This document shows positions 1 to 7,142 of a stretch of 64,000 nt of DNA, piece by piece. The notes below the pieces were generated by a model that was not told the origin of the DNA, searched no databases, and saw only the letters and a list, made by a program, of their open reading frames with translations. The translations under genes were made by a program, and so were the position numbers. The DNA is from Oscillospiraceae bacterium (GTDB lineage: Bacteria; Bacillota; Clostridia; Oscillospirales; CAG-272). The stretch is taken from assembly GCA_015063625.1 (NCBI GenBank), contig SVTT01000006.1:36362-100361 (forward strand), in the 5' to 3' direction. Within the stretch, counting starts at the first letter, position 1. The number at the start of each line of letters is the position of its first letter.

Positions 1-253
1 GGATCTCGCAGAAGGGATCGATCATCGCGGTGTCGGGATCGGGAATGAACACCATGTCACTCTTCTCGACCACGGCATAGCCGTAGTTGGAGGCGTCAAA
101 GCCGATACCGTCGCGCATCACATCCTCCGAGAAGCTGCATGCGGGAATAGTGACGTGGCGGTACTGACCGTTGATGTCGACCATTTTGAAATCGATCATT
201 TTGACGTCGTGCTCTTTGATGAGGCTCATGACTCTCTCAATGCTTTTGTTCAT
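1..253 (-). CDS. glnA: Glutamine synthetase type I, 5' part only (cut by window edge)
   Basis: Read on the minus strand, 84 codons run off the left edge. The start of the protein (MNKSIERVMSLIKEHDVK) is followed by FKMVDINGQYRHVTIP and a segment with GIGFDASNYGYAVVEKSD, which is the N-terminal beta-grasp domain of type I glutamine synthetase and the strand that covers the active site of the neighbouring subunit. The enzyme makes glutamine from glutamate, ammonia and ATP in the cytosol. The ATG at 253 has a GGAGAA ribosome site just upstream and a promoter at 305-332. A second, unrelated glutamine synthetase (type III) lies at 57421-59511, so this genome carries both classes. Catalytic residues lie outside the window and cannot be checked. 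Confidence 0.88.
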   Translation of the reverse strand, partial: MNKSIERVMSLIKEHDVKMIDFKMVDINGQYRHVTIPACSFSEDVMRDGIGFDASNYGYAVVEKSDMVFIPDPDTAMIDPFCEI

Positions 254-586
254 AAGAATTCTCCATTCGTAAGAATATGGTGGGAAACATCTATGTCAAC
301 TTATATTATAGCATATTTCGGCAATATTTCAACAGACTTATGAAAAAAAATCACCGCACCGTGAAAAAATATCAAAGACACAATACAAGAGCCTACAGGA
401 GACCGCAGGCTCCGCACGATCGACCGAGGACTCCGAGGAGCTATTGACATTCAGCGAAAAAGGCATTATACTGTAACATATCGACCATCTCGCCGGAAGG
501 AAGCACGCGAGCTCCCCGAAGCCGAGGCAGCACCGTTGCTTCCCCTGCTTGAACGGATCATCCTTTTTAAAGAACAAGGAGTCATC
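254..586. other. Intergenic region between glnA and the histidine phosphatase
   Basis: Contains the glnA promoter at 305-332 and a weak hairpin around 389-415 (GAGCCT ... AGGCTC). Short open frames here have no ribosome site or protein-like composition. No other feature recognised. Confidence 0.5.
305..332 (-). promoter_or_regulatory. Sigma-A promoter of glnA
   Basis: On the minus strand TTGAAA, a 16-bp spacer and TATAAT preceded by TGC (extended -10). It lies about 50 bp upstream of the glnA start. No clear GlnR-type palindrome was found beside it. Confidence 0.7.
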
Positions 587-1291
587 ATGTTACTGTATAT
601 CATTCGCCACGGCGACCCCGATTATCAGACCGATTCTCTGACCGAAAGAGGCAAAAAGCAAGCCGAAGCAGTTGCGAAAAGAATGTGTGCGGCAAGGATC
701 GACCGTGTGTTCTCCTCGCCCATGGGCAGAGCGCGAGAGACCGCCGAGCCGACCTGCCGTGCACTGGGCATTCCATATACCATCGAGGATTGGGCGCACG
801 AGATCGAGGACGAGCGCCTCACGCCCTATCCCGACGGCGTTTTAAAATCGATCTCCGATCTGCCCAACACGGTCTTTCGCCAAAACGGCAATGCGGATCT
901 GCCCTATGACAAAAGCTTTGAATGCACAGGGATCGATCAAACAAGAATGAAGGAGGCTGTCACCCGCATCGAGGCACACGGCGATGCGTTTTTGGAGCGA
1001 CTTGGCTATCGCAAGGAAAACGGCGTTTACCGCATTTTGCAAAAAAACGAGGAGCGTGTGGCACTCTTTTGCCATGCCGCCTTTTCAAGAGCGTGGCTGT
1101 CCACGCTGCTGCATATTCCGCTGCACCTGATGTGGGGCTCCTTTCTTTACACTCATACGGGCGTGACGGTGCTCCGCTTCAAAAACTACGAAAACGGCTT
1201 TACCGCGCCCCGTTGTCTCTGCTTTTCCGACATGTCGCACCTGTTTGCGGCAGGTCTTGACCTCAGATTCGACAACGGTATTGAGATCTGA
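587..1291 (+). CDS. Histidine phosphatase family protein (phosphoglycerate mutase-like)
   Basis: 234 residues. The protein opens with MLLYIIRHGDPDY: the RHG at residues 6-8 is the phospho-accepting histidine motif of the histidine phosphatase superfamily. SSPMGRARETAEPT supplies the second conserved arginine and ALFCHAAFSRAWLSTLL the second active-site histidine. Substrate cannot be told; family members act on phospho-sugars, cobalamin precursors or broad phosphomonoesters. The frame extends upstream to 536, but the ATG at 587 is preferred because AAGGAG sits 7 bases before it and the RHG motif then lies at the usual distance from the N-terminus. It stands alone: glnA diverges upstream and more than 900 bp of non-coding DNA follows. 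Confidence 0.85.
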   Translation: MLLYIIRHGDPDYQTDSLTERGKKQAEAVAKRMCAARIDRVFSSPMGRARETAEPTCRALGIPYTIEDWAHEIEDERLTPYPDGVLKSISDLPNTVFRQNGNADLPYDKSFECTGIDQTRMKEAVTRIEAHGDAFLERLGYRKENGVYRILQKNEERVALFCHAAFSRAWLSTLLHIPLHLMWGSFLYTHTGVTVLRFKNYENGFTAPRCLCFSDMSHLFAAGLDLRFDNGIEI

Positions 1292-1690
1292 TCGGCAAGC
1301 CCTCGCCCGACCGACTTCTCCGAGGTGAAGCGGCGAAAGCCGTGTGCTCCCTCAAGCGCAGTGCTTAAAGAGCGAACGCAGGCCGCCTGCCGATCACAAC
1401 CACCCGCCATGCCGATGTTTTCACGACATTGCTTTCTTTGAAGCAGATGGCTATTACACAGAGAATAGCGTGATGTCCTTAGCGGAGAATTATTGCTTTG
1501 ACAAAAGCGCAAGCATCGCATTTGACCGGTCAAATTCAGATGGGCTAGGCAAGAGGGAGTGATCTGAACCCGCCCGAAAGCCCTGATTTTCAGCGCTTTC
1601 GGCGGCAAGTGCGCTTGTAAAGTCCGCACTTGACTTCGCGCCCTTGCCACCAAAATCATCTTAAAATCAAGGCTTTGAGGGTCATCCGAG

Positions 1691-1824
1691 TTTTGAGAGA
1701 GTAGATTTTTCCGGAGCCAAGCCAAAATGATCGGGGAATATACGAATATTTAAGAGCATTTTGACGATGGATACGGAAAAATATGCCGCTTAAAACCTTA
1801 TGGGCTCGACTCTCTTACGGCTAG
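1691..1824 (+). repeat. Dispersed intergenic element family A, copy 1 (right half)
   Basis: Matches 33973-34106 base for base with only about three substitutions seen by eye. It ends in the terminal motif CTCTTACGGCTAG, which in copy 2 is one of two inverted ends. It folds internally (GATTTTTCCG pairs with CGGAAAAAT; AAAATG with CATTTT). The matching left half and left end are missing here, so this copy appears truncated or recombined. Confidence 0.85.
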
Positions 1825-2024
1825 CGTGCTCTTTGTTAAGGAGAACACGCTAAAGCTATGATCCCCCCGACGGGCAAGCTATGAGCTATGATATGCCTCG
1901 CACCCGTTATGATCGGCTTTGCCATGTTAAAAATGAGATTGGCACATCATAACGCTTGCCGTGGCAAGCGCATAACGGCGAGCAAGGCAAGCCTCATCTC
2001 TCCGAGCTGAAAACCAACAAAAAA

Positions 2025-2073
2025 GAGCATTTCGGCATATCATTCGGCATATGTCGAAATGCTCTCTCTTTTT
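2025..2073 (+). terminator. Terminator-like hairpin upstream of the por operon
   Basis: GAGCATTTCG (2025-2034) pairs with CGAAATGCTC (2055-2064), followed by a T-rich run at 2066-2073. It may insulate the por operon from upstream transcription; nothing obvious upstream needs it. Confidence 0.5.
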
Positions 2074-2234
2074 GCCCGCGAAGCTTTCGCTGCCGCAAAA
2101 GTGAGGCTGCTTCGCAGTAAAGCCTGTGCTGCGCACAAGCGAAGTCCCTCTTTGCCCCTGCCGTTTCCGTTTTTTGTATAAAAAGCTCCCCGACGGCGCA
2201 AGATAAAGCCAAGAACGAACGAAAGGAGCACCGT

Positions 2235-3362
2235 ATGTCAAAGGGACAAGCAAGGAGTAACAGGGGGCATGGAGCGACAAGCGTGCTGCCCGCGATCAAC
2301 GAAGATCAATGCTACGAGATGCGCCTTGAAAGCATCGGCGGACTGGGTGCCAATCTTTGCGGAAAGCTGCTGGGAGAGATCGGCGCTTACCGACTCGGTC
2401 TGAACGCTGCCGCCTTTTCAAGCTACGGCTCGGAGAAGCGCGGCTCGCCCGTCAAGGCATTCGTGCGGTTTTGCGCATCGGACAGGGAGATCCTGTGCAA
2501 CAGCCCCGTGGAGCGCCCACATCTGCTCGCACTGTTTCATCACGCACTGGCGCGAACCATGCCCGTGACCGCAGGACTCGGAAAAGAGAGCACGGCGGTG
2601 ATCAATACCGCCTCGTCACCTCGCGCGGCACGCAAGGAGCTATCGCTTGCGGCAAGCACGGTATACACCGTCGACGCGCTGGCTCTGGCAAGAGAAAGCA
2701 AGAGCCGCGTTAACGTGGTCATGCTGGGCGCCATCGTGCGTGCATGCGGCTTTATCCCGCTGGACGCCGCCAAAAAACAGCTCACCGATACCCTCGGCAA
2801 AAAATATCCCACCATGCTGGAGGCAAATCTGCTGGGGCTTACGCTCGGCTTCGAGCGCACCTCCTTCGAGCACTTCCCCCCCGACAACGCACCTCATGAG
2901 ATGCCCTTTGAAGCACCCACCGTCCGATGGGGATATGAAAATGCCCCCATCGGAGGCATCAACCCCCATTTCGGAAATAGCGTGAGAAACGATCTGTCCC
3001 CCTCAAGACAGGGTGTGATCCCCCTGTTTTTACCTGAAAAATGCATCCACTGTGGACTTTGCGACAGCACCTGCCCCGATATGGTATTTCAATTCACCGA
3101 GGGAGAATACCGCGGCAAGCCCGCCATGCTCAATCGCGGTCTTGACTACCTACACTGCAAGGGATGCCTGCGCTGCGTTGACGTCTGCCCCACGGAGGCG
3201 CTGGTCCGAGGCGAGGAACGCGAGCACGGCGAGCTGCACCATTTCGTTTACAACAAGGACCTTCTCGTTACCGACATTGATTTTACACCTGCGGGCGCCG
3301 ACCCGACGGTGACAGGGGAAGCATATCTTGACGAAAAGCGCGAGGACGGAGGATGGGTATGA
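2235..3362 (+). CDS. 2-oxoacid:ferredoxin oxidoreductase, gamma-delta fusion subunit
   Basis: 375 residues. Residues about 25-215 form the gamma domain, with the early glycine-rich ESIGGLGANLCGKLL turn; residues about 260-335 form a delta-type ferredoxin domain with two [4Fe-4S] motifs, CIHCGLCDSTCP (from C270) and CKGCLRCVDVCP (from C308). It would pass electrons from the TPP catalytic subunit to ferredoxin. In archaea and some bacteria gamma and delta are separate genes, whereas most Clostridia use one long pyruvate:ferredoxin oxidoreductase chain. Here four subunits are packed in two chains: this one and the alpha-beta fusion whose ATG overlaps this stop (ATGA, 3359-3362). Pyruvate, 2-oxoisovalerate or another 2-oxoacid could be the substrate. 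AAAGGAG lies 10 bases before the start. Confidence 0.88.
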   Translation: MSKGQARSNRGHGATSVLPAINEDQCYEMRLESIGGLGANLCGKLLGEIGAYRLGLNAAAFSSYGSEKRGSPVKAFVRFCASDREILCNSPVERPHLLALFHHALARTMPVTAGLGKESTAVINTASSPRAARKELSLAASTVYTVDALALARESKSRVNVVMLGAIVRACGFIPLDAAKKQLTDTLGKKYPTMLEANLLGLTLGFERTSFEHFPPDNAPHEMPFEAPTVRWGYENAPIGGINPHFGNSVRNDLSPSRQGVIPLFLPEKCIHCGLCDSTCPDMVFQFTEGEYRGKPAMLNRGLDYLHCKGCLRCVDVCPTEALVRGEEREHGELHHFVYNKDLLVTDIDFTPAGADPTVTGEAYLDEKREDGGWV

Positions 3363-5584
3363 TGGAAAAAGCAAAGCAGCATTTGCTGTTTGAAAGCGGA
3401 AATGAGCTGGCGGCTTTTGCCGCAAAGCAGATCAATTATCACGTCATGGGGTATTATCCCATCACGCCCTCCACCCAGATCGCGGAATATCTGGACGAGA
3501 TGCGGGTACGGGGAGAGCACGATATTGCCCTCGTCCCTGCCGAGGGAGAGCACAGCGCGGCGGGCATTTGCTACGGCGCGGCAACGGGAGGAGGCAGAGT
3601 CTTTAACGCTACCTCCGCCAACGGTCTGCTTTACGCCCTGGAGCAGCTGCCCGTGCAATCGGGCACGCGCATGCCGATGGTGCTGAATCTTGCCTGCCGC
3701 ACCGTGTCGGGTCCTCTGTCGATCAAGGGTGACCACAGCGACCTGATGTATACCCTCAATACGGGCTGGCTGATCTTTTTTGCCACCACGCCCCAGGAGG
3801 TCTACGACCTGAATATCACGGCACTGCGCATCGCCGAGCAGGTGCGGCTGCCTGCCATCGTTGCCTTTGACGGGTTTTTCACCAGCCATCAGAAGCAGAA
3901 CGCACAGGTGTTTACCGACGATCGCGCGGTCAGGGATTTCGTGGGAGAGCCGACAGGCAACGGCGTGTTGGACGTCGAGCACCCCATCACCGTGGGCTCG
4001 TATATGAATGAGCCCGATCTGCTCAACAACAAATACCAGCTCCATCTCGCCATGGAAAAGGCACGGGAGGTGATCCCCGCTGTCTTTGCCGAATACAGGG
4101 CGCTCTCGTCAAGAACGCTTTCCCCCATCACCACCTGTCTTGCCGAGGACGCCGACCTGCTGCTGGTGGTGCTGGGCTCGGCATATCACACGGCGCGCTC
4201 TGCCGCCATGAAGCTGCGCGAGCAGGGCAAGCGCGTGGGCGTCGTGACTCTTGGCGTGCTCCGCCCCTTCCCTGCCGACGAGCTGGCAGAAGCCTGCAAA
4301 AACGCGCACACCGTGATCGTCGCAGACCGCCAGGACAGCTACGGCGCGGGAGGCGGGAACCTCTCGCTGGAGCTTCGCGCCGCTCTGCAAGCGGCAGGCG
4401 CGAGCACGCGCGTTCTCTCTCGCGTCTTTGGACTCGGAGGGCGCGATTTCTTTGAACGCGATGCACTTGCCCTCTTTGCCGAGTGCGAACGGCAGGATGC
4501 GCCAAAACTTGATTATCTCGGAAAGCAGGCAGGCGACACCGATTTTCATCCCCCCGCGTACTTTGCCCCCATCCGTGAGCAGGATGCCTCGGGACTGACG
4601 CTCTGCCGCGAGGAAGGGGGAGGGCTGACTGTTAAGGGCGCAACGGTACGCGAAACACTGGCAAGACCCAAGCGCCTTGCCCCCGGTCACGGCGCCTGCC
4701 CCGGGTGCGGCATCCCCGTCAACGTCAACCTGCTGCTGCGCGGCATCGAGGGCAACGTGGTGCTTCTCTTCCAGACGGGATGCGGTATGGTGGTCACCAC
4801 CGCTTATCCTTCAACGGCATTTAAAGTCCCGTACGTGCACAACCTCTTCCAGAACGGCGCCGCCACGCTTGCGGGGCTGGTCACGCTTTACCATCAAAAG
4901 CGCGCACGGGGAGAGCTGCCCGAGGGGGACATCACCTTCGTGATGGTCAGCGGCGATGGCGGCATGGACATCGGCATGGGCTCGGCGCTTGCCACCGCCC
5001 TGCGCGGCGATCGGCTGATCCTCTTTGAATACGACAACGGCGGTTATATGAATACCGGCTATCAGCTCTCCTATTCCACGCCCATGGGGGCGAAAAGCGC
5101 CACCTCACACCTTGGCGAGCACGGGTTCGGCAAGCGCTTTTTTCACAAGGATATGCCGCGCATCATGGCGGCAACAGGCATGCCCTATGTGGCAACCGCC
5201 GCCGAATCGAACCCCAACGATTTCATCAAAAAGGCGGCAAAGGCACAGTATTATGCCAAAAACGGGGGCACCGCCTATCTCAAATGTCTTTCGGCATGCC
5301 CCCTCAACTGGGGGGACGTTCCCTCCACCGAGCGCCGCGTGATCGCGGCAGCGGTCGACAGCTGCTATTTCCCTCTTTACGAGGTGGAGCGCGGCATTAC
5401 AACGCTCAATTATGACCCCGAGCAAAGCGGAAAAAAGCGCCCCGTGACCGACTTTCTCGGCATGATGGGGCGCACGCGACATCTGACAGGTGAAGGCTAC
5501 GGGGAGGTGGCAAGGGCAATTCAGGACGAGGTCGACCGACGCTTCCGTCGCCTTCAGCTGCTCTCGGCACACCCCGAATTATAA
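3359..5584 (+). CDS. 2-oxoacid:ferredoxin oxidoreductase, alpha-beta fusion subunit
   Basis: 741 residues from the ATG at 3359. Residues about 5-375 are the alpha subunit (pyrimidine-binding and transketolase-C-like domains; GYYPITPSTQIAEYL near the N-terminus is the family signature). From residue about 440 comes the beta subunit: GHGACPGCGIP, FQTGCGMV, and the TPP/Mg site GDGGMDIGMG (about 531-540) with a following N-G-G-Y-MNTG. Together with the upstream gamma-delta chain it would form a complete oxidoreductase that cleaves a 2-oxoacid with CoA and reduces ferredoxin. The frame is open from 3353, but GGAGG directly abuts that ATG; the ATG at 3359 has proper spacing and overlaps the upstream stop as ATGA, which implies translational coupling. 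Confidence 0.9.
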   Translation: MMEKAKQHLLFESGNELAAFAAKQINYHVMGYYPITPSTQIAEYLDEMRVRGEHDIALVPAEGEHSAAGICYGAATGGGRVFNATSANGLLYALEQLPVQSGTRMPMVLNLACRTVSGPLSIKGDHSDLMYTLNTGWLIFFATTPQEVYDLNITALRIAEQVRLPAIVAFDGFFTSHQKQNAQVFTDDRAVRDFVGEPTGNGVLDVEHPITVGSYMNEPDLLNNKYQLHLAMEKAREVIPAVFAEYRALSSRTLSPITTCLAEDADLLLVVLGSAYHTARSAAMKLREQGKRVGVVTLGVLRPFPADELAEACKNAHTVIVADRQDSYGAGGGNLSLELRAALQAAGASTRVLSRVFGLGGRDFFERDALALFAECERQDAPKLDYLGKQAGDTDFHPPAYFAPIREQDASGLTLCREEGGGLTVKGATVRETLARPKRLAPGHGACPGCGIPVNVNLLLRGIEGNVVLLFQTGCGMVVTTAYPSTAFKVPYVHNLFQNGAATLAGLVTLYHQKRARGELPEGDITFVMVSGDGGMDIGMGSALATALRGDRLILFEYDNGGYMNTGYQLSYSTPMGAKSATSHLGEHGFGKRFFHKDMPRIMAATGMPYVATAAESNPNDFIKKAAKAQYYAKNGGTAYLKCLSACPLNWGDVPSTERRVIAAAVDSCYFPLYEVERGITTLNYDPEQSGKKRPVTDFLGMMGRTRHLTGEGYGEVARAIQDEVDRRFRRLQLLSAHPEL

Positions 5585-5597
5585 GGATCGAAAGAAA

Positions 5598-5619
5598 AAC
5601 CACGCGACGTCGCGTGGTT
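5598..5619 (+). terminator. Stem-loop after the por operon
   Basis: Perfect 22-bp palindrome AACCACGCGAC/GTCGCGTGGTT, 14 bp past the stop. It has no T run, so it may stabilise the 3' end rather than terminate by itself. Confidence 0.4.
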
Positions 5620-5734
5620 CAAAAGAGGGATGGCGTGCATCCCCTTATCGACGAGGCCATCGCCAAGGAGCGTCAGGCCAGACCGCCCCTGCGTGTAAAA
5701 TCGGTGCAAGCGCTTGCCCATCTGCACCCGAGGA

Positions 5735-6196
5735 TCAAAGCTGCTTTTTCATCCAGACGTGCGGAGCACCCTGCTCCTCCTCCACGTCGCTCACCACCGA
5801 ATAGCCGTTTTTCTCATAGAAGGGGATGGCGTGGCACTGTGCGTGCAGGGCGAGCGTTCTGCCACCCTGTGCCCGTGCCTCCTCCTCGGCGCGGGCAAGC
5901 AGCATTGAGCCGATGCCCCTTCCTCGGCGCGAGAAGCGCACGGCAAGACGCCCCAACAAAAAGTCCTCTCCCTTCGCCTCGGGGCGCGCGTCCTTTTCCC
6001 GAAAAATGCGGCAAGTGGCGATCGGCATCTCGCCCTCATGCAGCACCAGATGGGTGGCAATGGCATCGATCTCATCAAACTCGTCCGTAAAGCCCTGCTC
6101 CCTGACAAACACCTCCACACGCAATGTCATTGCCGCCTCGGGCAATTCCCCGTGGCAGACTGTCAAAACCCTTTCCATCCACTCATCCTCCCTCAA
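5735..6196 (-). CDS. GNAT family N-acetyltransferase
   Basis: 153 residues. The acetyl-CoA pyrophosphate loop is visible as RFSRRGRGIGSMLL (R-x-x-G-x-G pattern, about residues 88-101), followed by helix alpha-3 ARAEEEARAQGG and the late strand IPFYEKNGYSVVSD typical of GNAT folds. The arrangement VEVFVREQGF near the N-terminus resembles ElaA/YjcF-type GNATs. It probably acetylates a small molecule or protein amine; the substrate is unknown. It converges with the por operon; a second in-frame ATG at codon 7 (MERVLTV) is an equally good start. No terminator is apparent at its 3' end. Confidence 0.85.
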   Translation of the reverse strand: MREDEWMERVLTVCHGELPEAAMTLRVEVFVREQGFTDEFDEIDAIATHLVLHEGEMPIATCRIFREKDARPEAKGEDFLLGRLAVRFSRRGRGIGSMLLARAEEEARAQGGRTLALHAQCHAIPFYEKNGYSVVSDVEEEQGAPHVWMKKQL

Positions 6197-6292
6197 GTCC
6201 CATCAAAAGCGCTGCGCGCCGCCCCGAGGACGGCTCAAGCTCTCCTGCATCTTATCATATCGCACAAGGGATGTCAATCCCATATCCATCAC

Positions 6293-6344
6293 AAAAAAAG
6301 AAGTGACCCTTGACCGTTTGCTCTGCCGCGGTCAAGGGTCACTT
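6293..6344 (-). terminator. Intrinsic terminator of the 415-nt RNA gene
   Basis: On the minus strand AAGTGACCCTTGACCG, a 12-nt loop and CGGTCAAGGGTCACTT (perfect 16-bp stem), then CTTTTTTT. This is one of the strongest intrinsic terminators in the window, and no protein gene on this strand ends near it. Confidence 0.88.
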
Positions 6345-6707
6345 CTGTTCGCTCTTGATATCTAACATCTTTTGTGATCCTCTCTTTCTGTTGTCTACCT
6401 CTCGCCCTGTCATTACATCTCTTCAAACACCAATGATTTTCTGTCTTGTACGCAAGACCGCTTCTGTTTTCCGTGCACTTGTTCCGGCAAAAGGCGAATG
6501 GGATAGGGGGACGGGGAATTCTTGTCGATCTGAACCGAGGGTGAACCTTTTGGTCTGCCACACTGATCTGCACATCTATCTGAAGCGTTACACCGCCGTG
6601 TTTTTTGTCCTTGCTCTGTGCGGTTCAAATCGTGGGTTTTGTGGCGACCTTGGGGCTTTGCGTTTCAGGGGGTTAGGTTTTCATTGGCCCGTACCTTCCT
6701 TTCTTGT
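6293..6707 (-). ncRNA. Candidate structured non-coding RNA, about 415 nt, family unknown
   Basis: A complete transcription unit on the minus strand: consensus promoter (6714-6742), start expected near 6707, strong terminator at 6293-6344. No reading frame inside has a ribosome site or protein-like composition; the longest starts late and would read through the terminator. Long-range pairings are visible: GCCAAUGA near the 5' end with UCAUUGGU near the 3' third; GGUC-GCCAC with GUGGC-A-GACC; UUGAACCG with CGGUUCAG; and a local hairpin GUCUUG/CAAGAC. I looked for and did not find RNase P (GAGGAAAGUC), tmRNA (tRNA-like ends, tag frame), SRP (GGAAGCAG core) or 6S features. Large Clostridial RNAs such as ROOL, GOLLD, OLE or raiA remain to be compared. 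Confidence 0.7.
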
Positions 6708-6713
6708 GTCTTA

Positions 6714-6742
6714 ATTATAGCACACAAGAAGCGTCTTTGCAA
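6714..6742 (-). promoter_or_regulatory. Sigma-A promoter of the 415-nt RNA gene
   Basis: TTGCAA, exactly 17 bp, TATAAT, with TGTGC directly before the -10. The same TTGCAA/TGTGC/TATAAT layout occurs at the tRNA-Trp promoter (40704-40732), which suggests strong constitutive expression of a stable RNA. Confidence 0.85.
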
Positions 6743-6816
6743 TAGACAGATTGTAACAAATTCACAAGTCATTTTTGTGTATTACACAGAAATTTGAAAA
6801 ATATCACAAATTCTTC

Positions 6817-6897
6817 TTTACAACACCTGTTTTTTATGATAGAATGGATATGTTAAGTGATTCGCGCCTGTGCCCCAGCACGGCGTTTTTGTTTTTT
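6817..6897 (+). other. Very short promoter-terminator unit
   Basis: TTTACA, 17 bp, TAGAAT (6817-6845) is followed within 40 bp by a hairpin CGCCTGTG/CACGGCG and TTTTTGTTTTTT (about 6866-6897). If active it would give an RNA of only about 45 nt. It directly precedes the family B element. It may be a chance or residual unit. Confidence 0.35.
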
Positions 6898-6905
6898 CAA
6901 GAAAG

Positions 6906-7136
6906 GGAGGGGCTGATTCATTTAGCGCCGAACAAAAACACACAAAGAGGAAACTGAAAAATGAAGCCGCTTTATCTGTCAAAAATGGCAGAAAAGGCGG
7001 CTTTTTAGGTAGAAATTCTTGCGAATTTCAATTTAAATGTGTGTTTTTTAGGTGCGCTCTTGGCACTCGACGTATTTGTATACGCCTAACGTGCCAAGAT
7101 CACACCTTCTGCATCTAAATGACGTAGCTCCTTTTG
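6906..7136 (+). mobile_element. Family B element with terminal inverted repeats, copy 1 (MITE-like)
   Basis: About 230 bp, nearly identical to the reverse complement of 41283-41513. Ends are imperfect inverted repeats: GGGGCTGATTCATTTAG at left and, inverted at right, GGAGCTACGTCATTTAG. Inside are two stem-loops, one built on GCCGCTTTATCTG / CAGAAAAGGCGGC followed by TTTTTAG (terminator-like) and one on CTTGGCAC / GTGCCAAG. No transposase gene lies within. It abuts the 3' end of the giant lipoprotein gene (stop at 7143). Confidence 0.82.
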
Positions 7137-7142
7137 CTTCAA

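Larger units (their letters stand above)
1292..2234. other. Long intergenic region with repeat half-element and hairpins
   Basis: No convincing gene. It holds a 134-bp copy of a dispersed element (1691-1824, listed separately), several stem-loops (1821-1853, 1953-1970) and a terminator-like hairpin at 2025-2073. Open frames on both strands here have no ribosome sites and are rich in Cys, Arg and Ser, as expected of non-coding GC-rich DNA. The por operon promoter must lie in the last 150 bp, but I do not see a clear -35/-10 pair. Confidence 0.6.

Noticed and set aside
1927..2299. Minus-strand frames of 100-117 codons upstream of por
   Set aside because: They overlap the por start and a terminator hairpin, with Cys- and Arg-rich translations and no start signals.
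6293..6707. tmRNA, RNase P, SRP or 6S RNA
   Set aside because: No tRNA-like ends or tag frame, no GAGGAAAGUC core, no SRP tetraloop core, and the length and folding do not suit 6S RNA. A remote family match is still possible.
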